64,000 nucleotides of DNA, from positions 956,593 to 1,020,592 of the forward strand of contig OZ025820.1 of NCBI GenBank assembly GCA_964019425.1, written 5' to 3'. Shown here one piece after another: positions 36,981 to 46,469 of this stretch. A model generated the notes under the pieces. That model saw only the letters and a list, made by a program, of their open reading frames with translations, made no database searches and was not told the origin of the DNA. Positions within the stretch are counted from its first letter, which is position 1, and every line of letters starts with the position of its first letter. The DNA comes from Flectonema sp. DT1601 (taxonomy: Eukaryota > Euglenozoa > Diplonemea > Diplonemida > Diplonemidae). Position numbers and translations under genes: made by a program.

Positions 36981-38051
36981 ATGCTGACACTCTATGTTGC
37001 TGCTGAAATTTATGGAGATAAACAGAATCTTGAAGTTGACTTTCCTGTTTTTCCAACACTCGAGGAGTTAGCGAAAAGAATTGATGAAGGGTTCACAGTG
37101 CAGAGAAAAATGAAGGCAGAAGCTGGGAGTTACGTAGAAGAGTTTAAAACAGCGAAACTAAATATATTTAACCACACTAGAGGGAGATGGGCAGAACTCG
37201 TCAGTCCTACGCAGCTAACAAACAACGCTCAGATATTCGCGGTAGGTTCAGGTAACGAGTTGGAAAGCTATCCAACCTCTGGCAGGATGAATAGCAGATT
37301 GCCTCGTTCTCATGGTCAGTGGACTTCAAGTAAGCTGCCATCTGTTCCAAAATGGACTTACAGTACAGATGTCCAAGCTAAGGCAAGAAGTGTATTCGAA
37401 GAGTTTGATACCACAGAAAAAGGATACATCACTTTCGCTGATTTTTCGCGAGTCTTTGAGTCCAACGAGATGGGACTTTCTGATGCAATTGTTTACGACC
37501 TGTATCACAGCGCTGACGTTTCCAATGAAGGTCGTGTTACTTGGGATGACTTTTTACCGTTCTTCGCGAAGCATCCCAACTTGATGGAATCGGTTTACTA
37601 CAGAACAAGAACGTATTGGTCTGATTTACGAAATAGACGCGAGGCAACTGAAGTATCTGAACTAATACAACATCACCAAACGCGTGAAAAACAGGCTCGC
37701 GATGCTCTGCTCAAAGCTCAACACGAACTAAGCGAGTTGGAAGAGTATGTCAGAGTTCAAAAACACGTTATATCAGATACACCAAAAGTTGAATATGAGC
37801 AGGAGCGTATCTTGTTAGCGAAGGAAGCTCGTCTCAAACAAATGAACCAGCGCCTGTCAACCGAAGAGGATGAATTAAAACGTAATAAGCGGCATTTCGA
37901 AGCACAGCATGGAAGGTCTCCAGGCAGACACACCCCTCAAACTGTGTCTCAGAGTAAGTTGCACTACGGTTATGAGCAACCTGCTTCCTTTTACCCCGCA
38001 GTGTCTCCACGTACTCATAATCCGCATTCACCTGTTTCTCCTTACTTCTAA
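36981..38051 (+). CDS. EF-hand protein with N-terminal beta-rich domain and C-terminal coiled coil
   Basis: 356 residues, single exon. Residues 1-95 begin MLTLYVAAEIYGDKQNLEVD and look like a small beta-rich domain seen in EF-hand proteins of several protists; I know of no agreed name. An EF-hand pair follows (~130-200): the first loop, DTTEKGYITFAD, keeps the glycine but lacks several acidic ligands, and the second, ADVSNEGRVTWDD, is also weak, so calcium affinity is uncertain. Residues ~215-310 form a charged coiled coil, and the tail is His/Pro/Ser-rich. A structural or flagellar calcium sensor is plausible; this is inference. Confidence 0.78.
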   Translation: MLTLYVAAEIYGDKQNLEVDFPVFPTLEELAKRIDEGFTVQRKMKAEAGSYVEEFKTAKLNIFNHTRGRWAELVSPTQLTNNAQIFAVGSGNELESYPTSGRMNSRLPRSHGQWTSSKLPSVPKWTYSTDVQAKARSVFEEFDTTEKGYITFADFSRVFESNEMGLSDAIVYDLYHSADVSNEGRVTWDDFLPFFAKHPNLMESVYYRTRTYWSDLRNRREATEVSELIQHHQTREKQARDALLKAQHELSELEEYVRVQKHVISDTPKVEYEQERILLAKEARLKQMNQRLSTEEDELKRNKRHFEAQHGRSPGRHTPQTVSQSKLHYGYEQPASFYPAVSPRTHNPHSPVSPYF

Positions 38052-38602
38052 TTTATAATGTTGAACCTAACTTTGTGTTCAGTTTTCATACTTTAAAGAA
38101 ACGATTGAAACGGTTGCCGAACCTCTCCTTTAGTTCTTTGGAATAGTTGAATTTGTATTGTATTGAGAATTAATATAACTCACGAAAGATGTACCACCTA
38201 TTTCCTCAGCTTGTGTGTTGCAAAAGATGTCAGTTGTTTGGTTTGCGGGAGGTGAGGGCTACCTGGCACCGCCAACAAACGAAGGAAATCGGGGAAGACC
38301 TCAGTGACAACTATTGGAAGTGACAACTATTGGAGGAAAGAAGTGTGAAGTTATTTATGACAAGATGACTATGATGAAGGAAAAGGAAAAAGTAAAGTTA
38401 CGGCGTGTGGACAAATATGAAGACACCGAGTCTAGTGATTAATAAAAGCAAAGAAGTTGACGAAGAAAAAGAAGTCTCCAGAAAATGACTTGCAAAAGAC
38501 ATCAAAAACAAGGAAGAAGCAGAAAACTAGTTCAAGAGCCCAGCAAATGGTAAACAACCTTCAAAGAGACTGCAATACAGTAGGTTCATTGGGTGGAAAA
38601 TT

Positions 38603-39264
38603 CCCGCAAACCTGCAAACCTATCTTTTCACAGGGAACTGCTCAACGGTATTTGGCGCCTTTGATGTTCTGCGTTGTCCATTTACATCTTAGCTTTGTGT
38701 TTGCTTTGCGTTCACTCTCTTAATGTTCATTCTTCTGTAGTTTGTGGTGCAGGATAAAGAAAAAGAATGGCCGAAGTCTATTATGACTTTAGTGTGCCAA
38801 GTTCCTGCGACCGATTCTGGGACAACTGACCCGGACGAAGGTAGGGGGTGTTGGTGAGGTGCCTGGGTGAGGCAGATATTATTTGGTTGGCTACGACTCT
38901 CATAATATTTACCTTTTCATTGATCTACATTAAACGTTGTTTGTGCAGAGGCAGGCGGTACTCGAACAGGCAACCTCACAGGCTTTGAATTCAGCGGGCA
39001 GAGGCAGACCGTATTGGAGCATGAAACTGTTGAGAAACTGTCAACAGGCATTGGAGCAGGGTGCCATTATTGCTGACAAGGGCAGAATACAAGCAATTTG
39101 GTTGTGATGACTTTCAGCGGTCAGGGATCAGCATTCAGGGATGGCGAAGATGCGGGGCCATCACCGAAAATCGTGAAATGGCTGTAGCCCGGATAAAAAG
39201 ATCGACAGGATCTTGAAGAGTTTGGAGGATGCTGCGAAGAGGTCTACCTATCGGTGGGCTCGAA
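38603..39264 (+). pseudogene. Decayed YR-retroelement relic 1 (gag start and element end)
   Basis: It begins with CCCGCAAACCTGCAAACC (38603-38620), then CAGGGAACTGCTCAA, matching the start of the intact element (CTGGGAACTGCACAA). At 38767 an ATG opens MAEVYYDFSVPSSC, clearly related to the intact gag start MPDHYYDFSVPAS, but it stops after 20 codons. At ~38890-38945 the sequence matches the A repeat (CATAATATT...CCTTTTCATTGATC...ATTAAA.GTTGTTT). Later Gln/Ala-rich fragments (QAVLEQATSQALNSAGRGRP) resemble gag. The order is scrambled, so it is a mosaic remnant. Confidence 0.65.
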
Positions 39265-39780
39265 CCCGCAAACCCGCAAACCGGGAACAGCTCAAATGGC
39301 ATAACGATATCACAGCCTTGATTTAGCGCTTGGCGCCGAGTTCTTGTAAAGAGATTTTACTTTATTCCGCCGTTATTCTCTGGTGAATATTGTTCTTTCT
39401 ACTTTCAGGTTTGGCTGGCTTTGCTTTAAAGAAAACAACTTTTTTGTTTTTAAATGGCAAAAAGCTATGATTTCGAGTTCCCTTCAGCATTAGCTGAGGC
39501 TGTGGGGACAGAGGGTCAGAGAAGTTCCGCAAAGACAGCATGTTGACTTGGTGAAGTTGGTAAAGCTTGTGCCAATACCAATTGACTTGGCTTTGCTGGA
39601 GTCCGATAGGGAGTTGCAGACCCTAGTGGTAAAAGAAAGCAAGATGCGTCTTGCTTGGATATAAAATACCAGTAGCGGGTCTCTTATAGGACCGAGCAGA
39701 TTGCAGTGAAAATGGCGTTGGAAAATTTAGTTCAGGTGGCGGAGGATGAACAACAACGACGCACCTGTTGACTGATTCGA
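39265..39780 (+). pseudogene. Decayed YR-retroelement relic 2
   Basis: A short run CCCGCAAACCCGCAAACC (39265-39282) is followed at once by GGGAACAGCTCAAATGGCA, an element-start motif. An ATG at 39454 opens MAKSYDFEFPSALAEAVG, again like the gag start, and stops after about 25 codons. Downstream fragments (LVPIPIDLALLESDRELQTL in another frame) resemble the LCLDIPVGLARTLS region of intact gag. Several frameshifts and stops mean it is not functional. Confidence 0.6.
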
Positions 39781-40011
39781 TGTCAGCATGGCAACACAAG
39801 AAATGAAGTGGTTAGGATTGGTTGAGATGTTCCAATTTAATCCTGATGGATGGTTTTACCAATTAGTCATATATGAGACAATTAAGATTCATCTGTCCTT
39901 AGAAATACACCACTGTACCAGTGCAGAAGATTTAGATAAACGAAAGGGGTTCCACTCCCCGCTAATCAAAAAAAAGCAAACAAATACATAAATAAAAAAA
40001 GACAACCAAAA

Positions 40012-40224
<213 letters not shown>

Positions 40225-40522
40225 CAAAATAAATAAATAGCAGGGGAACCTCCCTGTGAAAATAAAATAAAAAAAATACAAAAAAAGGGTTCCACTTCCC
40301 TAATAATTGATGTGCCTCAAAACGTTTGTTGATGTTGTTCAGATTATTGTATTCTGCAGGTTCAGCACTTTTAATGATGGAGAGCAGCAGGGAGGAGGGG
40401 GTGGTTGGGGGGAATAATGTGTTTTGTTTTATTGGGACCCTGAGAACGAGTGGTTGGTGTATTGTTGTAATTATCTTTTTATTTCCACAGGCAGCCGTAT
40501 CGAAAAGTTCTAAACCTAAATC

Positions 40523-40750
40523 ATGTTCTGGACAACGTTAACGCCGTGGGAGTCCGAGGAGGAGATCCAACGCGGTGCTGGGTATTTTATTTTGGGTATT
40601 TTGGGTATTTTATTCATTTGTACTACACAACTGATTCCCAGTAGTAATTATTGGGAGTCTACACCCAATGTTTCTAACTCTGTTGAAGACATGGGTACTC
40701 TTATTCTTATCGTTGTATCAGTTATCATAATATGCAGAAGTTTCAATTGA
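40523..40750 (+). CDS. Possible small membrane protein, 75 residues
   Basis: An ATG opens 75 codons with two hydrophobic stretches (YFILGILGILFICTTQL and TLILIVVSVIIICRSF) around a polar middle. An acceptor-like TATTTCCACAG ends about 30 bp upstream. It sits 56 bp before the surface-protein gene. There is no family match; it could be a small gene or chance. Confidence 0.3.
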   Translation: MFWTTLTPWESEEEIQRGAGYFILGILGILFICTTQLIPSSNYWESTPNVSNSVEDMGTLILIVVSVIIICRSFN

Positions 40751-40805
40751 CAAGATCATCAGAGTGGAATTGATTGACGAAGTTATTTGATAGTTACCAC
40801 ACAGT

Positions 40806-43271
40806 ATGGCGGCAAGTACCTTTTGGCATGTGGGGGCGTTTTTCATCCTGCTGACTGTGGTGCAATTGGCAACATGCTACAAAACAGTTTCTATACACAC
40901 TGCTACATACACTTCTGCATTAAGAACAGCGGCTGTTTATGACAAGTGGGTGTACGTATTTTTCGATACTCAAATCAGTCAGTTTGATCCTAAAACTACT
41001 CAGTGCTCAACGGTTTCAACAGAGAGTTACACTTCAAACGCTATTATTACTGCTACTTCAATAACTATCGGAGGAACACCTTATTTGGTTGCTGCTGAAC
41101 TTGGTAAGCTGCATGTAATTCCCATTATTGGTGGTGGTGCACTTGACATTGCGAATGCGTTGTCATTTGTATACAATGGCAATTGTGTTGATCTCGCTGC
41201 TAGTGGAACTACTGTCTATGGCGCATGTCAAAACGACGGGATAATATACTTCGAAATGGCAGACATTGCCATGGGAACTGTAGACAGCTCCGTAAGTTAC
41301 TTAAGAACTCTAGAGGACATCATATCGATTTCTGTAGATGAGTCTACTGGAGAGATATTTTTCCTTTATAAATACTCAACCACCAGGGCTCTAGATATCT
41401 TCCAATTAACAAGCAGAATGTCCGCCCAAATACGTTATCGCGGCACAAACAAGCTCACACGCATTGTTGCCTGTAACGGATATATCTCTGCCGTGGGAAA
41501 CAATGATTTCTTCGGTGCATTGATTGCTTTGTGGCCCGACCAAATAAATGCTAGCCCTGGTAATATGTCAGACATAACCTGTCAACATGGAGACACTCCA
41601 GGAGTAGCTTATGGTATCGGCGCCACTCTTCAAGTCTTCGACGGTGGAATCGTCGATACCGTAGCGAATGATGCTGATGAAATTATTGCAGTCTCAGACT
41701 ATATTTACACCTTCAAGAAATCAACTGGTAGGTGTACGCTCTACACGTCACCAACAGCCGTTCCTGCTACTGAAATGCCAACGACTGCACCTACTGCAGT
41801 GCCAACTACAGCACCCACAGCTGTTCCTACCACAGTTCCGACAGCCGTTCCCACCGCCATGCCTGCTGGGTTGCTGACCGCGGTGCCAACGGCCGTACCA
41901 ACAGCTGTACCTGCTGCGGTGCCAACAGCTATTTCTACTGCAACTCCAACAACCATACCGACGGCTGTTCTTACCGCAGTACCAACTGCAGTTACTCCAG
42001 CTGTGGATTCCTTTGGTACGGGTGACACTGGAGGTGGGGTCGCTTTTACCGCATCTGTTGGTTCTCTTATTGCAGGATCTGGAGTTGGGGGAACTCTATC
42101 AAAAACAATGCTTGTCGCTAATCAAATGAAATGCTCTGATGGTATCTCCTCAGACCGCCTTCCATTTGTAATTCACCCACTGATCTTCGCAATAGAAGGA
42201 AACTACTGGGCTGGTGCCGTGATTGGGAATATTTCATTGTGCCTATTCTCATATGCATTTTTATATTCTATTATTATGCTAAGAAATCCAAAAAAAGACA
42301 TTACTCTGTCGATGAGGTATCCTGGTGTGTTGATTCCAATCTCGTTAATTTTATTCCCGTCAATCTTGCAATATTCTGGTTTGCTGTTGATATATTCACA
42401 CACACCAGCTATGAAGCTTACTGGAACGATGGGGATGTTGTTTTCTATTATTTTTATAGCTATCGTGATGACGAAATTCAGATGTGATCACAAAAAGTGC
42501 ACATATCGAGTACGTTCAAAAGAGCATTTCACACCATTCGTAGCCTACGCTCTTGGATGTGGTGCTTGGGAATCTGATGAGGGTTCACACTACGTGGAAA
42601 AAAGAGGAACCGGTTTTGATATTTATTGCCATATAAAACACTTACGTGGTAACTACATCGCCATCGAATACGGTCCAATCCCACTGCTGGTGGGAGCAGC
42701 ATGGATATCAACGAACAATGTGTGGCATTGCACTATTCGGATTTCTATTTTATTCATTGCGACGATCGTTCAATTAATTTACGTATGGAGACTTAAAGTT
42801 TACATCGCCCCCTTACTAACTCATCTACATGTGCTGACAAACTTTTTAATTAGTTCCGCATTGTTGTTGGAACTTGTTTCTATTCATGGTTATGGTGACA
42901 GCAATAATTGGGCTGACTCAATAAGCACAAACTTAATGTCTGCCAGTGTCAGTTTAGTTCTTTTACGCTGCACTTATGACTGTCTTCAATACGTCGTAGA
43001 TGTGAGATCTGGTTACAAGAGATTACTCATTCGAGAATCACACAGCGATGCTCCTCACTTTCAAAACGAAACTCTTAGCTGTACTTCAGTGAGTGAAAAC
43101 ACAATGCCTTTATTATATCAACATTCTTATGAAGTAAGTAGCCAACCAGATCCTTCATTTATTAATATGAAGTACAACCTGCTTCACTGTAAGTTTAATG
43201 AAAGTGATTATGGGGATTGTGATGATGTTCAATTTGATAATGTCCAACCTGTAACACGCCTGGAGTTATAA
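40806..43271 (+). CDS. Putative surface protein: signal peptide, repeat ectodomain, TAVPT stalk, about six membrane helices
   Basis: 821 residues in one exon. The N-terminus (MAAST...ILLTVVQLATCY) is a good signal peptide. Residues ~25-310 are beta-rich with repeated short strands, like a propeller or NHL-type ectodomain. Residues ~315-400 are a Pro/Thr/Ala/Val stalk of TAVPT units, likely O-glycosylated. Residues ~450-735 contain about six hydrophobic helices (for example PGVLIPISLILFPSILQYSG and LTGTMGMLFSIIFIAIVM). The C-terminal ~85 residues are polar and cytoplasmic by inference. The shape (ectodomain, stalk, helices) suits an adhesion-type receptor or cell-surface sensor. No named family was recognised. 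Confidence 0.75.
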   Translation: MAASTFWHVGAFFILLTVVQLATCYKTVSIHTATYTSALRTAAVYDKWVYVFFDTQISQFDPKTTQCSTVSTESYTSNAIITATSITIGGTPYLVAAELGKLHVIPIIGGGALDIANALSFVYNGNCVDLAASGTTVYGACQNDGIIYFEMADIAMGTVDSSVSYLRTLEDIISISVDESTGEIFFLYKYSTTRALDIFQLTSRMSAQIRYRGTNKLTRIVACNGYISAVGNNDFFGALIALWPDQINASPGNMSDITCQHGDTPGVAYGIGATLQVFDGGIVDTVANDADEIIAVSDYIYTFKKSTGRCTLYTSPTAVPATEMPTTAPTAVPTTAPTAVPTTVPTAVPTAMPAGLLTAVPTAVPTAVPAAVPTAISTATPTTIPTAVLTAVPTAVTPAVDSFGTGDTGGGVAFTASVGSLIAGSGVGGTLSKTMLVANQMKCSDGISSDRLPFVIHPLIFAIEGNYWAGAVIGNISLCLFSYAFLYSIIMLRNPKKDITLSMRYPGVLIPISLILFPSILQYSGLLLIYSHTPAMKLTGTMGMLFSIIFIAIVMTKFRCDHKKCTYRVRSKEHFTPFVAYALGCGAWESDEGSHYVEKRGTGFDIYCHIKHLRGNYIAIEYGPIPLLVGAAWISTNNVWHCTIRISILFIATIVQLIYVWRLKVYIAPLLTHLHVLTNFLISSALLLELVSIHGYGDSNNWADSISTNLMSASVSLVLLRCTYDCLQYVVDVRSGYKRLLIRESHSDAPHFQNETLSCTSVSENTMPLLYQHSYEVSSQPDPSFINMKYNLLHCKFNESDYGDCDDVQFDNVQPVTRLEL

Positions 43272-43910
43272 TTTGCGAAGAAATGTTTTTTCAAGAACGA
43301 TTTCAAAGGACGCATAAACTTGATAAGATCTTTGCTAGTTACCTTGAGTTGGTCGGTATCTCCTTCGAATTAAGACAACATTTAGAGAAAAACGTTATTG
43401 TAATTCGTATAATTCAAATAATGTAAATCAAACTGTCTTACGTCATTTTGTTTCTTTATCGAAAGAAATTACATTCCTGGAATTCAGGTAGCAAACACTG
43501 AGGTAACCCTTAACAATGAAAGTCTGACATGGATGCTTGTTTTCTTTTTGGAAACCTCTACTCCCCAACATTATTTGTTGAATTATGCAACCTCCTCGTG
43601 TTTTCTAACGCAAACATATGTTAGCAATTTTTGCAACATATTTTTTTCAAAGAATTATTGATTTAATTTATTGGAAGAAAACCTACTCTCTGCCGTATTA
43701 CATAAAACCCTGGTACCTCCTCACACCCCTTTTCTCCCTTGTCAGTTTTTTCAATTTTTCTCAAAGAAAAGAGTTTTTTGCCTCTTTTTCTACGGAGAAC
43801 CAGCTTTCATTATTTATTTTGTTTGTCCGACAATTGCCTCGTTGCGATGCACAAAACGCAAAGTAAGACTTCACTGTTCTAACTCTATCACTCTAGTGTG
43901 CGAGGATTGA

Positions 43911-43945
43911 TTCACTTCCAGACAGCTATAACGTCTGGAAGTGAA
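43911..43945. other. 13-bp inverted repeat
   Basis: TTCACTTCCAGAC, nine-base loop, then GTCTGGAAGTGAA. A second hairpin, GTTATCACA/TGTGATAAC, lies at 44041-44062. Their position ~650 bp past the surface-protein gene gives no clear role. Confidence 0.6.
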
Positions 43946-44975
43946 CTAGCAGTTCTTGTCGTGTGTGTCTTTGAATTTCTGTTTTGAATAAAAAGGGAAA
44001 AAAAAAGAATCAAATCCTTATTCCGTTGTCAACGTTCTCCGTTATCACATTTGTGTGATAACAAAATAGTTGGATTCTTTTTTTTTTTTTTGATTCCCAA
44101 CTTCTTAAAAATATTTTTTTTATCTTATTTTCTATCTTTGATCGTTCATCCATGAAATTGGATGGATGACGCCATGCCTTATCACTGACAAGCGCATGAA
44201 GAACCTTCCCTCTCTTATTTTTTCGAGGTTGAAACCCGAAACCGGATCATTATTTGTTTTGATGTAATCCTTACGATTTATTGATTGATTTGACCCCTCG
44301 TAGTCATTTTGTCAGTTTGTATTTTGCTAACTAAACTAAACTATTTGATTATTTTGTACACAAAACAATCCCAACACAGCACATGATAAGAATTATGGTG
44401 ACTGAAATTAGTGTTCACTTTGGGAATGTTGAACACACGAACAAACAATTTTTTTTTTTTTTTTTTAAATCCCCGAAATATTCAAAACATGTGTTAATTA
44501 AAAACACTATTTCGTTCCTGAATCTCCCTATCTCCTTCCTTCATTTCGGAGCTGACATGGTCATCCTCCTCAATCGGTTGCTCGAAGAAAGTGTTCACGG
44601 TAATAATGAGAATGGTTTTTTTGTGTAATAACAATTGTGAATCATTTCATATTACAAGTGAGTGCCCACTAATCCTGTGAGACTGTTCTCGGTGATCCTT
44701 TGTGAGACACACAATCGAAGTTAAACATTTATTGTATCCACTAACTCTCTAATTTTCGTTTCCCGAATCCAAACAATTATTTGTTTGTTGACGTACGATT
44801 TTTTTTGCATTTTGATTGAAATTTTATTGTTTTTTTTTTTAGTTGACTGATGAATGCTAACTAACTAGTTTTTTGATTGAATTGATGACTATTAATAACT
44901 AATTATTCGTATAGAAACTACAAAAACGAACAATGGCAAAATTAATGCTTTTCTTTTACTTATCTCTCTTTTTTA

Positions 44976-45030
44976 TGCCTTTCGCGCCTTTACGCCTTTC
45001 GCCACACTTAGCGACACTTCGCGAAAGGCA
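44976..45030. other. 11-bp inverted repeat, GC-rich island in AT-rich DNA
   Basis: TGCCTTTCGCG (44976-44986) pairs with CGCGAAAGGCA (45020-45030) across a spacer that itself repeats GCCTTTCGC. It could be a structured RNA or part of a small element. Confidence 0.5.
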
Positions 45031-45162
45031 ATGTACATAACTGTTGTATGTTATCGCAACATTATTGCAACTAAAAAATCACCAAAAAAGGTGCGAAGAG
45101 TAAGGATCCCGAATCTGAGAGTGACGATGATTCGGATTGTAGTCTAGACAGTCAGGACTCTA

Positions 45163-45270
45163 CCCGCAAACCCGCACTAGAGATACCCCTTCCAGGCTCG
45201 CGTTGCTCGCGCACAATTTCTTTTTTTAAATCTTTCTGAACAAACCTTATTTTTAGCAAAAAAAAAATAT
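45163..45270 (+). repeat. Dispersed repeat linked to CCCGCAAA, copy 1
   Basis: CCCGCAAACCCGCACTAG, then AGATACCCCTTCCAGG and CTCGCGTTGCTCGCGCACAA, followed by TTTCTGAACAAACCTTATTTTTA. The same order recurs at 50083-50180. The bases just before it (45093-45162) encode an acidic stretch ESESDDDSDCSLDSQDS in one frame, perhaps a gene remnant. Confidence 0.65.
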
Positions 45271-45394
45271 GGTCCACTGGCAATCTTTAATAAACTTGCC
45301 TAGGAGCAGCGGAAGTTCTCGTGTGCGTCCGAGATAAGGTCCTCAACCTTCCTTGGAATAGCGTAAGCATTGTTATCATTCACAGCATTGATAT

Positions 45395-45927
45395 ATGTAC
45401 CAGTTGGGACGTTCGTGGCACATTTACATGTGGGAAGTGGGTATACATTTGATCACTGGGGTACCTCCTTGCCTACAACGCAGACCTCCAAGTGACCAAG
45501 GATTCCCCGAAGTTGTTGGAAAAGGTTTTGCTGTATCAAGAAGCGGCGAGACAGGCAACAACGGAGAGGCTGGAGTGAAGAGCTACTTCAATGGAGGTCA
45601 CATCAGTAAGGGATTCTCAGGGATGATATCTAAACTGCCCCCTAATGGAACGAGTTTGCCTTCAGAAGATTTTTATCAAATACCTTGGGGGATACGAACG
45701 ATAGTGTTTTGAACGACGTTGTGGCTGATGTGATTAGTCACCTCAGTGATGGCGGCTTCGTCTTCTCGCACCATGACAATGAACCTGGGATTGAGGGGTT
45801 GTCACCATTCTGGTACAAGAAACAGGGAACTTTTGCCTTCTTTTATTCATCACCAACGCTTCTTTCAACAGCAGCTTCTTCGGGCAGCTACCCGCAAGAT
45901 GTCGAAGTTTCGCTCCACTGCCTTTAA
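45395..45927 (+). pseudogene. Unrecognised broken coding sequence
   Basis: Protein-like stretches occur in different frames: YLLAYNADLQVTKDSPKLLE and GEAGVKSYFNGGHISKGFSG, then NDVVADVISHLSDGGFVFSH further on. None runs far, so it looks like a decayed gene or element. I could not match it to the intact retroelement or to a named family. Confidence 0.3.
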
Positions 45928-46469
45928 GTGCAAGTTATCGAAGCTTCCCTCCACTACCTTGAAGTACCTGCTGCGAACTCGGTGCAAACTTGCATACCTG
46001 TCTAATATAAATGTGAATTGGGGAACTGCATACCAACACTTCTTTTAATAGCAGCTTCTTGGGCAGCTACCCTAGGGTCTCCACCTCCAATGCTTCTTTC
46101 CTTCGGGCTGTTGAACTCCTTCTGCACACGTAACCGAGGATCCCTCATGTGTAAGGCGAGTGTCCTGCTTCTGTTTTTTTTTTTTTTTTTTTTTTTTGGT
46201 TACACTCGTCTGTGCTTCCAGACTCTTTGTTTTTGTTCTTTTCACTTCTATGTTTGTCTTTCTTTTATACTGTATTGTTTACAAACAGGGTAGAGCAGTA
46301 ATAGTATTTTATAGGAAATTACAACCACAGAATATGTTGCACTGTTCAGAAATGGAAGCTGCTTTTCAGTTTTTCCTTATTACTTTACCGTTTGGAGCAC
46401 TTCAGCAAGATTAGTACATCTTTTTTTCTTTCAGTAGATTACTAAAAAAAAAAAGCAAAAAAAACAACA

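Larger units (their letters stand above)
43272..46469. other. Gene-poor stretch with hairpins and repeat fragments
   Basis: It contains three hairpins (43911-43945, 44041-44062 and 44976-45030), a copy of the dispersed TTGTATTTTGCTAACTAA phrase near 44318, a short CCCGCAAA run with its companion sequence (45163-45250), poly(T) near 44451 and 46170, and unrecognised frames at 45395-45927. Confidence 0.5.
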
